From a virus: a stretch of 64,000 nt of DNA. Shown here piece after piece: positions 12,048 to 19,494 of the stretch. Under the pieces are notes generated by a model, which saw only the letters and a list, made by a program, of their open reading frames with translations, searched no databases and was not told the origin of the DNA. The stretch lies in IMG/VR virus record IMGVR_UViG_3300042319_002356, positions 1-64,000 of that record; one strand, 5' to 3'. The position numbers and the translations under genes were made by a program. Position 1 is the stretch's first letter; every line of letters starts with the position of its first letter.

Positions 12048-14444
12048 ATGGCTTACATAAATAAAACTAGTTCGGGACTTTTAAATACAAAATTAACTGA
12101 TGTTGGTAGAAGAAAACTGGCTCAGGGAAGATTCAATATACAATATTTTCAGATAGGTGATTCAGAGGTTACTTATAGTGCGATTACTAATTGGGATAGT
12201 ACTAATAATAATGTTTTAGAACCATCATTTAATGCTCAGAATGACACAGGGTCTCCACAATCAAACAAACAACATGTTAAATATCCTTTTTATGTTTTAG
12301 GTAATAAAGGTAATACATTTGGATTACCAATATTGGAGCCAGCCATTTACCCTGTATACAACCTAACAGACCCGAGAGGTTTTTTCAATGGGACTGACGG
12401 TAATTGGTTTGCTAAGACTGATTCTCCTTGTGATTATACACAACCAGAACCACCAAAATGTCCAGATTATTATGTTAAAACAAGTGACTATGTTGTGGAT
12501 ACTTGTTTATTATGTGGTAATAATTACATTGATTTGATTTACTCTCCTTGTAATCCTGTAACAACGACTACGACTTCTCCAATTATAACTACAACGACAA
12601 CTACTACAAACATTGGATGTACGACTATATGTCAAAATAGTGGTTTAACTTGTGATATTCAAGTTGGAGATATTTTGATGATATATTTTGACCAAGAGGA
12701 CACGTGCGGTGGAATTTCAAGACAGTTCCCAATTTTAACATACAAAGTCCAAGGGATTGACGGATTAAAAATACAATTAGATAGACCAACACCTTATTAT
12801 GCTGGTTCGTCATGTGCTCCTATAACAACTACAACGACGATGTTAATGGGGGAGACAATGACAACAACAACTACAACTCAATATGGTAATTGTTGTACAT
12901 ATGCTAGAGTGTTGGTATATCCATCGGGAATGACCCCTTACTATGATTCAATTACGCCTTTACAGTATCTCACACCACAAAATGTTGGGTTTGGTAATTA
13001 TAACGTTCCTGGTGTTATCACACCCCCAATATGGAATATGAATATTCCTTGGTCTGAAAATCCTGCAGGGTTAATATCAGTTATTAGTGAGTCTTATGAA
13101 TATTTTGGTTCACAGAGTTATATTGGTTCTAAAGAATATTTTGGATATCAGACAAATTCAGGTCAAACATTTAATGTTGATTCTGATAATATGAATCAAA
13201 TTAGTGATACATATTTTTATAACTCTTTAGGTGATAAAGTTTACGTAGAACCAAGTTCACAAAAATGTATATCAATTGTGCATTATACAAATAATGCGTT
13301 GGATAACATCTACGGTGAAAAATTTGCGATGGAACCATTCAACAGTAATTTTTTAGACAACACTGGAGCTGCCAAAAATTTCAAAGTAACCATTCCTTGG
13401 TTGATGTGGCATAAAAACCCAAATCCTGTTATGGGGGAATCTTTTTATGTTGACCCTGACGGATATGAGTTATTATCGGTAAAATATATGCAGTCTTCGG
13501 TGAGTTCAGAAATGAATAACCCTGGGTTAAGATATTTCCATTTGTATGACACCCACCAAACCCAAAGTGGGTTACCAAGTAGAGTTGGTAAGGTATTTCC
13601 TGATTTAAAACAAATCATATTTGATGATGAAGAAATAGTTGCAGCAATGTCTTACAAATCAAATCGTAACTGGACATTACCTGCACCAAGATTAAATCTA
13701 TTAACACCAAATACTTGTAGCAATGATGGTAATAGTAATGGTATATTAAGTGCATCTACCGAATATATGTATATTACATATAGATTTGATAATATAACAA
13801 TGACAAACGCTCTTCATTGTAATTATTATACAAAAATACAAGGACCAACAATTTGTACACCATCTAGTTCTCAAAATGTGATTGTCCAATTTGGCAATGA
13901 GTTTGCCTTTTTACAATCTTGTTGTTTGAACGGAGCCCAATTAAAAGAGTTTAAGATTTTAGCTCAAAAAGTTACAGGTGATACAAGACCTGACCCTACA
14001 AAATGGAAAGTTATTAATTTTACCGACCAATTAATTGCGTCAATGGATTTTAACGGCAATATAACTGCGAGTGGAATGACGGCTCAAACATTCATAGTTA
14101 ATTATGATTTATACCAATCTGCACCTTTTTATAATTTAGCTGATTATATTGATTTACCAACTATCACCGAACCTGACGAATTAAACTTTGGTGATGAGTT
14201 TTTCTTTTATGGTAATGTTGAAACGGATATAATGGCGACAATATATGAATTTAAGGCAATTTGTAATTTACCTAAGAATTCTTTCAGTAATACCAAAAAT
14301 CCTACATGGAATGATTCGTTTACACCATATATTAGTGAAATTGGGCTTTACGATGAAGATAAAGACCTTATTATTATATCTAAACTACAATCACCACAAG
14401 TAAGACAAGGGGTGCAACAATACGTAGTTCAATTAGATTTTTAA
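12048..14444 (+). CDS. large virion protein with poly-Thr linkers
   Basis: A 798-residue protein. The N-terminus (AYINKTSSGLLNTKLTDVGR) is an ordered domain of about 170 residues. Two poly-Thr linkers follow (near residues 168-188 and 260-280), then a long beta-rich region with mixed polar composition. Poly-Thr linkers of this type are common in structural proteins of large phages. It follows the tail-fibre genes and has its own class B promoter, so it is probably a baseplate or tail-associated structural protein. The exact role is not identifiable from sequence alone. Confidence 0.65.
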   Translation: MAYINKTSSGLLNTKLTDVGRRKLAQGRFNIQYFQIGDSEVTYSAITNWDSTNNNVLEPSFNAQNDTGSPQSNKQHVKYPFYVLGNKGNTFGLPILEPAIYPVYNLTDPRGFFNGTDGNWFAKTDSPCDYTQPEPPKCPDYYVKTSDYVVDTCLLCGNNYIDLIYSPCNPVTTTTTSPIITTTTTTTNIGCTTICQNSGLTCDIQVGDILMIYFDQEDTCGGISRQFPILTYKVQGIDGLKIQLDRPTPYYAGSSCAPITTTTTMLMGETMTTTTTTQYGNCCTYARVLVYPSGMTPYYDSITPLQYLTPQNVGFGNYNVPGVITPPIWNMNIPWSENPAGLISVISESYEYFGSQSYIGSKEYFGYQTNSGQTFNVDSDNMNQISDTYFYNSLGDKVYVEPSSQKCISIVHYTNNALDNIYGEKFAMEPFNSNFLDNTGAAKNFKVTIPWLMWHKNPNPVMGESFYVDPDGYELLSVKYMQSSVSSEMNNPGLRYFHLYDTHQTQSGLPSRVGKVFPDLKQIIFDDEEIVAAMSYKSNRNWTLPAPRLNLLTPNTCSNDGNSNGILSASTEYMYITYRFDNITMTNALHCNYYTKIQGPTICTPSSSQNVIVQFGNEFAFLQSCCLNGAQLKEFKILAQKVTGDTRPDPTKWKVINFTDQLIASMDFNGNITASGMTAQTFIVNYDLYQSAPFYNLADYIDLPTITEPDELNFGDEFFFYGNVETDIMATIYEFKAICNLPKNSFSNTKNPTWNDSFTPYISEIGLYDEDKDLIIISKLQSPQVRQGVQQYVVQLDF

Positions 14445-14445
14445 T

Positions 14446-15048
14446 ATGGCAAGAAGAAAACTTGAAAACCGACCTAAAGTATTAGGATTGGACGTTAGTA
14501 CTAAAACCATCGGATGGGCATTGTTTGATATGCAAACAAAAGAATTGTTGGAGCTAACCCACGTATCACCTGTTCCCAAACCTAAAAAGGAAAATAAAAT
14601 TGAAGAGTTAATTGAAAAGGCTTTAATCTTCAGGGCTAAATTGGAAAGGTATAAAGATTTAGGTATAACCAAAGTAGTCATTGAAGAACCTCTGCTTAAT
14701 TCAAACAACATCAATACTGTTGGGACTTTGATGAGGTATAACACACTTATAACAAAAGAAATTTATGATTGCTTTGGAATTGTTCCTGATTTTATTTCTA
14801 CTTATAATTCACGAAAATATGCATTTCCTGAATTGGTTAAACCAAACGATAAAGGTAAGCATGTCTTATTTGGTGGGTATCCTAAAGATTGTGACAAGAA
14901 AGAAATCATCTGGAAATTAGTTGCTAAAAAAGAGCCTCAAATTAATTGGCAATATACTCGTAACAATACTCTGAAAAAAGAAAATTTTGACCAAACAGAT
15001 GCTTATACTTGTGTCCTGGGAAAAATGAAACAAGATAATATTTGGTAA
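14446..15048 (+). CDS. RuvC-like Holliday junction resolvase
   Basis: A 200-residue RNase H-fold nuclease. The N-terminal strand GLDVSTKTIGWALFD carries the first acidic residue (D16). KVVIEEPLL supplies E80/E81, and FDQTDAYTCVLG near the C-terminus supplies D182/D185, the usual D-E-D(D) order of RuvC and phage resolvases. It probably resolves branched DNA before packaging, alongside the gp46/gp47-like recombination proteins downstream. It starts one base after the previous stop. Its length is close to the family norm (about 170-200). Confidence 0.85.
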   Translation: MARRKLENRPKVLGLDVSTKTIGWALFDMQTKELLELTHVSPVPKPKKENKIEELIEKALIFRAKLERYKDLGITKVVIEEPLLNSNNINTVGTLMRYNTLITKEIYDCFGIVPDFISTYNSRKYAFPELVKPNDKGKHVLFGGYPKDCDKKEIIWKLVAKKEPQINWQYTRNNTLKKENFDQTDAYTCVLGKMKQDNIW

Positions 15049-15076
15049 TTTAAGATTTTATTCTTATTATTGCTGA

Positions 15077-15982
15077 GTGAATGAGAATATTGAATCAGAA
15101 GTAATAGTTGATATTATCAGGGATATCTTTGGTAAAGAAAAACATTATTATCAATCTAAAGGACAAATATCTGTTAATTGTCCTTATTGTGACGATGGTA
15201 AAAACAAAGGTAACCTTGAAATAAACATTTATGACCACGTATATAAGTGTTGGTCTTGTTCTGAAACGAGTGGAACACACGGAGTATTAGGTAAACTAAT
15301 TGATAACTTCGGAACTAAAGACCAAAAGAAAACTTATGAAATGTTCCGACCCGAAGAACACAAACAAAGGGAAAGAGAATATAATAAGATACGACTACCA
15401 AAAGAATTCACATTATTCAAAGACATTAACCCAAATTATCCCCCTCATAAACAGGCATTAAACTATGTTCGTTCAAGGGGGATTACTGATGACATTATTG
15501 AAAAATATAATATTGGATTCGCGTCAGATGGTGAATATGCGGGAAGGATAATTGTCCCATCCTATAATCTTGAAGATGAATTAAACTATTTTGTGTCAAG
15601 AGCATGGTTTAATACAAAGACAAAGTATAAAAACCCCGAAGCCGAGAAACAAAAAATTATATTCAACGAGAGGTTGATTGATTGGACACAACCCATTTAT
15701 ATTTGTGAAGGGGTTTTTGATGGAATGTTCACTCCAAATCCTGTTATACTTTTGGGTAAGATAATGTACGACTTGTTATTTGAGTCTATTTATACCAAGG
15801 CAGAATCTGACATTATCATTTGTTTGGATGAGGATGCTTGGGAAAATACAAAAAAACTATATAACACTCTTAATGGTGGTAAGTTAAGAGGGAGAGTTAA
15901 GGTAATTAAACCACCAAAAGGAAAAGATGTTGCCGACCTAAGAGGTAACATCAATGATTATTTTTATCAAATGAATTATTAA
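15077..15982 (+). CDS. DNA primase (CHC2 zinc finger plus TOPRIM)
   Basis: A 301-residue DnaG-type primase that makes RNA primers for lagging-strand synthesis. An N-terminal zinc-binding motif has CPYC (C35, C38) and CWSC (C58, C61). The TOPRIM core shows YICEGVFDG near residue 210 and ICLDEDAW near residue 250. The start is GTG at 15077: an in-frame TGA lies directly upstream and no in-frame ATG exists before the zinc motif. It is compact compared with bacterial DnaG because the C-terminal helicase-binding domain is missing, as in many phage primases. It sits in the replication block. Confidence 0.88.
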   Translation: MNENIESEVIVDIIRDIFGKEKHYYQSKGQISVNCPYCDDGKNKGNLEINIYDHVYKCWSCSETSGTHGVLGKLIDNFGTKDQKKTYEMFRPEEHKQREREYNKIRLPKEFTLFKDINPNYPPHKQALNYVRSRGITDDIIEKYNIGFASDGEYAGRIIVPSYNLEDELNYFVSRAWFNTKTKYKNPEAEKQKIIFNERLIDWTQPIYICEGVFDGMFTPNPVILLGKIMYDLLFESIYTKAESDIIICLDEDAWENTKKLYNTLNGGKLRGRVKVIKPPKGKDVADLRGNINDYFYQMNY

Positions 15983-15983
15983 A

Positions 15984-16838
15984 ATGGATTTAAATGAAGT
16001 TGCGTTAGAGATACGGGATATCATCAAGCAAAAACAAGAAGAGTTAAACTTAACCTTTATTGAAGATACTCACACGTATTTTATGAAGGATGTGGATGGT
16101 GAAGTCAAGAACAATTTTCCATCGGTATCAAAGGTTATTAAAAAGTTTTATGAGGAGTTTCCAGTTGAGGAAGCGTCGTATAAGAAAAGTGGTGGTGACC
16201 CTGATTTACAAGAACAATTAAAGAAAGAATGGGCGGCTGCCGGTGATTACTCCACAAATATGGGTAGTCGTGTTCACTATATGCTTGAAAAGAAAGTTAT
16301 TGAACAAAATGGTGGATATAAAGAAGTCCGACAACCAATCTTTGAATGTGATATTGAACAGATATTAAAAGGTGATAGTATGATTACCGCAGGCTCTAAA
16401 TTCTTAAAGTTAATGAAGGATAGAGGGGCTGTATTGCTTGATACTGAAATGGTTTTGGGACATCCTGTTTTAGGTTATACAGGACAACCTGATAAAGTAT
16501 GGTTGATTGTTAATAGAACAAAAGATAGCTTTGGATTGGTTATTACCGACTGGAAAACAAACAAACCAAAAAACTTTTTGACTAACAAGTTTACCAAATC
16601 AATGTATAAACCATTTGAAAGCCAACCAAACAATGCGCTTGGTCACTACTATGTTCAGTTACCTTTATATGGTAAATTATTGTTGAAAATGTTGGAAGGG
16701 TCAAAATATGAACATTTGAAATTATATGGATGTGTTGTCGTATTATTGCAAGATAATTCAGAATTTACTGAATACAAAGTTCCACAAGAAGTGTTGAACA
16801 CAATTATGGAAATGGATATTAAAAAATATTTGATTTGA
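15984..16838 (+). CDS. PD-(D/E)XK family nuclease (RecB/Cas4-like)
   Basis: A 284-residue protein with the RecB/Cas4/lambda-exonuclease motif set: GSRVHYML (H98), E155 in LLDTEMVLG, GQPDKVWL (D170) and ITDWKTNKPK (D189, K191). Such enzymes cut or resect DNA ends with metal ions. It follows the primase by one base and precedes the gp47/gp46 pair, fitting a recombination-replication role. No Fe-S cysteine cluster is visible, so it is nearer to phage exonucleases than to typical Cas4. Confidence 0.82.
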   Translation: MDLNEVALEIRDIIKQKQEELNLTFIEDTHTYFMKDVDGEVKNNFPSVSKVIKKFYEEFPVEEASYKKSGGDPDLQEQLKKEWAAAGDYSTNMGSRVHYMLEKKVIEQNGGYKEVRQPIFECDIEQILKGDSMITAGSKFLKLMKDRGAVLLDTEMVLGHPVLGYTGQPDKVWLIVNRTKDSFGLVITDWKTNKPKNFLTNKFTKSMYKPFESQPNNALGHYYVQLPLYGKLLLKMLEGSKYEHLKLYGCVVVLLQDNSEFTEYKVPQEVLNTIMEMDIKKYLI

Positions 16839-16857
16839 CCATTATATAATTTATTAG

Positions 16858-16866
16858 TATATTTAA
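16858..16866 (+). promoter_or_regulatory. class B promoter candidate
   Basis: TATATTTAA lies 4 nt before the ATG of the small lipoprotein at 16871. It is a slightly weaker match to the ATATTTAT motif. Confidence 0.45.
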
Positions 16867-16870
16867 ACAT

Positions 16871-17020
16871 ATGAAAAATAACCAAGAAAAATTATTATTG
16901 TCCTTATTAGGAGGAATTATTTTGGGGGTAACCCTTGTAGTATTAACAGGATGTGTGTCAAAACATCCAAAATGTGCGGCTTATGATAAATGTCAAATCC
17001 CACAAGAATGCGTAAAGTAA
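16871..17020 (+). CDS. small lipoprotein
   Basis: A 49-residue protein. A charged N-terminus and a hydrophobic stretch (residues 8-26) end in LTGC, a good lipobox (C28), followed by a 21-residue mature tail with three more Cys. It is likely exported and lipid-anchored in the host envelope, perhaps as a superinfection-exclusion or lysis accessory protein. It has its own class B motif and overlaps the start of the next secreted protein by 13 nt. Confidence 0.65.
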   Translation: MKNNQEKLLLSLLGGIILGVTLVVLTGCVSKHPKCAAYDKCQIPQECVK

Positions 17021-17361
17021 TATTAATATTAACTTTGTTACTTTCATTACAAAGTTATGGTCAAATGTCTTTAGACATTAAAGAACCTAAATTATATGTG
17101 GAACCTCAGACAATCCAATCTGTGAAAAATGTTTGGAAGTCTGACGCTTATGAGAATAGGAAAACAGGTATAACAATGGTTATTGGTGGATTGACAATGA
17201 TTGGATTGGACATATATGAAGGTAAAGAGGCTTGGAAAAGACCTACAAGTAATGGTTGGGTATATAGACCCTTCATAAGTCAATCAACGAGACCATTCAT
17301 GATGATAACAGGGGTGGGGTTAACTGGAACAGGGATAGGAATAATTTTATTAAATAAGTAA
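17008..17361 (+). CDS. secreted/membrane protein, unknown
   Basis: A 117-residue protein. I chose the ATG at 17008 because it begins directly with a signal peptide (MRKVILILTLLLSLQSYGQ), a Bacteroidota-like cleavage context ending in Gln; the longer form from 16990 would bury it. Two later glycine-rich hydrophobic segments (near residues 50-68 and 96-115) look like membrane spans. No family is recognised. It is paired with the lipoprotein just upstream, so an envelope function is likely. Confidence 0.65.
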   Translation: MRKVILILTLLLSLQSYGQMSLDIKEPKLYVEPQTIQSVKNVWKSDAYENRKTGITMVIGGLTMIGLDIYEGKEAWKRPTSNGWVYRPFISQSTRPFMMITGVGLTGTGIGIILLNK

Positions 17362-17362
17362 T

Positions 17363-17596
17363 ATGGAACTAGAAAAACCAAGAATTAATTTACGAGAAAT
17401 GGACTTTATTGTGTGCGAGTCCTGTGGGTTTGACCAATTTAAAGAGGTTACCTACTTAAAAAAAGTACCAAAACTTCTAACAGGTTCATCAGAAGATACC
17501 GTCGTGCCATTCCCAACTTATTCTTGTATTAAGTGTGGTCACATCAATGACGAGTTAAATCCATTCTTTGAAGAACCTAAAAAGTTAGACCTATGA
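17363..17596 (+). CDS. zinc-ribbon small protein
   Basis: A 77-residue protein with two CxxC knuckles (CESC near residue 18 and CIKC near residue 52), forming a likely zinc ribbon. It overlaps the start of the gp47-like nuclease by four bases (ATGA), so the two are translationally coupled. Its role is unknown; binding of nucleic acid or a replisome partner is plausible from the fold and location. Confidence 0.7.
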   Translation: MELEKPRINLREMDFIVCESCGFDQFKEVTYLKKVPKLLTGSSEDTVVPFPTYSCIKCGHINDELNPFFEEPKKLDL

Positions 17597-18372
17597 TTAA
17601 AAAATTAGTACATTTTTCAGATTTACACATCAGATTGTTTAAAGACCACGATTTGTATCGTCAGATACTAATACAGGCTTTTGAAGAATGGAAACAAATT
17701 GCTCCTGACCGAATTGTATTTACAGGTGATTTGGTTCATTCAAAAAATCAAATGACTCCTGAACTTGTTGAGTTTATTGCTTGGGTATTGACGGAATGTT
17801 CCAAGATTGCTAAAACAATCTTAATACCTGGTAACCACGACTTCCTTGAAAACAATATGGAACGATTGGATGCTTTGACTCCTGTTGTGGATTCACTTAA
17901 AAACGAGATGGTTGTCTATTATAAGAATAGAGGTGTGTATACTGACCAAAACATTGATTGGTGTGTGTATTCACTTATGGACCATAATATTCCACCTGAT
18001 ATTGAAAAATCTGACAGAGTTAAGATTGGTTTATTTCACGGACCAGTTCAAGGATTAACTACAAATCTTGGATTCAAGTTTGAGGATGGATTTGAGGCTT
18101 CAAAATTTGATGGATGTGATTTGGTTCTTTGTGGCGACATTCATAAAAGACAAATCTTTGATATTCCTGGTGGGAAGAAAGCCTATATGATAGGGTCAAC
18201 AATATGTCAAAACTATGGTGAAACAATTACAAAACACGGATATGGTATATATGATGTTGAGAAAGATGAATATTTTACCGTAGATTTGCATAACCCAAAA
18301 CCATTTGTAGCATTTAGGATAAACTCATACGAAGATATTGAAAATGGAACAGAAAGACTCGTTAATTATTAA
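17593..18372 (+). CDS. Mre11/SbcD-like recombination nuclease (T4 gp47-like)
   Basis: A 259-residue calcineurin-fold nuclease. Metal-binding motifs appear in order: FSDLHIR (D10, H12), FTGDLVHS, PGNHDFLE, LFHGP and CGDIHKRQ. This is the Mre11/SbcD/gp47 pattern. It should pair with the Rad50/SbcC/gp46-like ATPase at 19494 to process DNA ends for recombination-dependent replication. The two subunit genes are separated by three small genes instead of being adjacent. Confidence 0.9.
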   Translation: MIKKLVHFSDLHIRLFKDHDLYRQILIQAFEEWKQIAPDRIVFTGDLVHSKNQMTPELVEFIAWVLTECSKIAKTILIPGNHDFLENNMERLDALTPVVDSLKNEMVVYYKNRGVYTDQNIDWCVYSLMDHNIPPDIEKSDRVKIGLFHGPVQGLTTNLGFKFEDGFEASKFDGCDLVLCGDIHKRQIFDIPGGKKAYMIGSTICQNYGETITKHGYGIYDVEKDEYFTVDLHNPKPFVAFRINSYEDIENGTERLVNY

Positions 18373-18838
18373 TCTATCAAAACAAGATATTGAGGATTTC
18401 AAATCTTTCTGTAAGTTAAATGAGATTACTGACGAAGATGGATTTGTTAAACTGTGTTTTCGTAAAGGATATTATATTGAAAAATATGGTTTACTTAACC
18501 AAGGGACTTTACCTGATGTGATTGAAAGAGAATTTGAAAAGGAAGTTGTTAAAGAGGTTATAGTTGAGAAAGAAGTTATTGTTGAAAAGGCAATTGAAAA
18601 TACTGAAAAGATTGAAGAACTTCAAAATGAAATTTATATTCTCAAAGGTAAATTAGACGACAGAAAAGAAGCTGAATGTAGTAAATTACAGCAAACGCTT
18701 ATGGCTTTAAATGGTCAAATAGGTGATAAAAATGAAACAATAGAAAAATTAAACAAAAGGATTGCGGAACTTGAAAATCTAACAAAAAGTTCTTATGCTT
18801 TCTATATGAAAAATTCAAACTTAAAAGATTTATTATGA
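18344..18838 (+). CDS. coiled-coil protein, unknown
   Basis: A 164-residue protein from the ATG at 18344, overlapping the gp47-like gene by 29 bases. Residues 1-60 look like a small folded domain (INLSKQDIEDFKSFCK). A Glu/Val/Lys repeat (EVVKEVIVEKEVIVEK) follows, then a coiled coil from about residue 85 to 145. It lies between the gp47- and gp46-like genes, which suggests a DNA-metabolism partner. No catalytic motif is visible. Confidence 0.7.
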   Translation: MEQKDSLIINLSKQDIEDFKSFCKLNEITDEDGFVKLCFRKGYYIEKYGLLNQGTLPDVIEREFEKEVVKEVIVEKEVIVEKAIENTEKIEELQNEIYILKGKLDDRKEAECSKLQQTLMALNGQIGDKNETIEKLNKRIAELENLTKSSYAFYMKNSNLKDLL

Positions 18839-19191
18839 CAGTATTATTAGCATGGTTTATAATGACGTACGGATTTACGAACATTATGGTTTACGGAAGT
18901 ATTTTTGCAAATTTAAGAAACACTATTATTAAATGGGGAGAAAGTAAAATACCTGTGTTCTCACATTTATTTGATTTCATCTCAGGGATTATAACCTGTA
19001 TGATGTGTTGCTCAACTTGGGTAGGGTTCTTTACAGGGGTATTTGTATACTCACCAACACATGAATTATTTAATCTAACACCATACATTTCTTGGTTCTT
19101 TGATGGACTATTAGCCTCAGGTTTCGTGTGGGCATTTAATGGAATGGTAGAATGGTTTGAAGAAAACCGACCAACAAATACAAATCTTTAA
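18835..19191 (+). CDS. membrane protein, DUF1360-like
   Basis: A 118-residue protein with three hydrophobic segments (about residues 1-25, 43-68 and 80-103). The middle one contains ITCMMCCSTWVGFF, which resembles the C..C..W core of DUF1360-type phage and bacterial membrane proteins. It overlaps the previous gene by four bases (ATGA). Function is unknown. It is oddly placed between recombination subunits, so it may simply be carried in the operon. Confidence 0.65.
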   Translation: MTVLLAWFIMTYGFTNIMVYGSIFANLRNTIIKWGESKIPVFSHLFDFISGIITCMMCCSTWVGFFTGVFVYSPTHELFNLTPYISWFFDGLLASGFVWAFNGMVEWFEENRPTNTNL

Positions 19192-19203
19192 AAACAAATA
19201 AAT

Positions 19204-19494
19204 ATGCCAAAGTCAAAACAAAGAAAAAATCACAAGCAAAAGTCACAGGCTCGTACAAAAAGAGTTAAAGCTCAAGAAGTAAAATTCCAAAAGGAATATC
19301 AGGCCAAGATGATGGAACAAATTAACAAATTGAAAGAAGAGTATGAGAAGGCCAAAGAACAAGAGGTCTTGGATAGAACTTCAGAAGTTGTTGAATCAGA
19401 ACAAGTAAATGATGAAGTAGGTTCATTTGAAGGTACAAATGATACTGATAGCATTACAATTGATTACAAACCAAGTAGTAATTCTCCATTTTAA
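19204..19494 (+). CDS. small basic/coiled-coil protein
   Basis: A 96-residue protein. The first 30 residues are strongly basic (KSKQRKNHKQKSQARTKR), followed by a Lys/Glu coiled coil and an acidic tail ending in SSNSPF. The basic head could bind nucleic acid. Its stop overlaps the gp46-like start (TAATG). No family is recognised. Confidence 0.65.
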   Translation: MPKSKQRKNHKQKSQARTKRVKAQEVKFQKEYQAKMMEQINKLKEEYEKAKEQEVLDRTSEVVESEQVNDEVGSFEGTNDTDSITIDYKPSSNSPF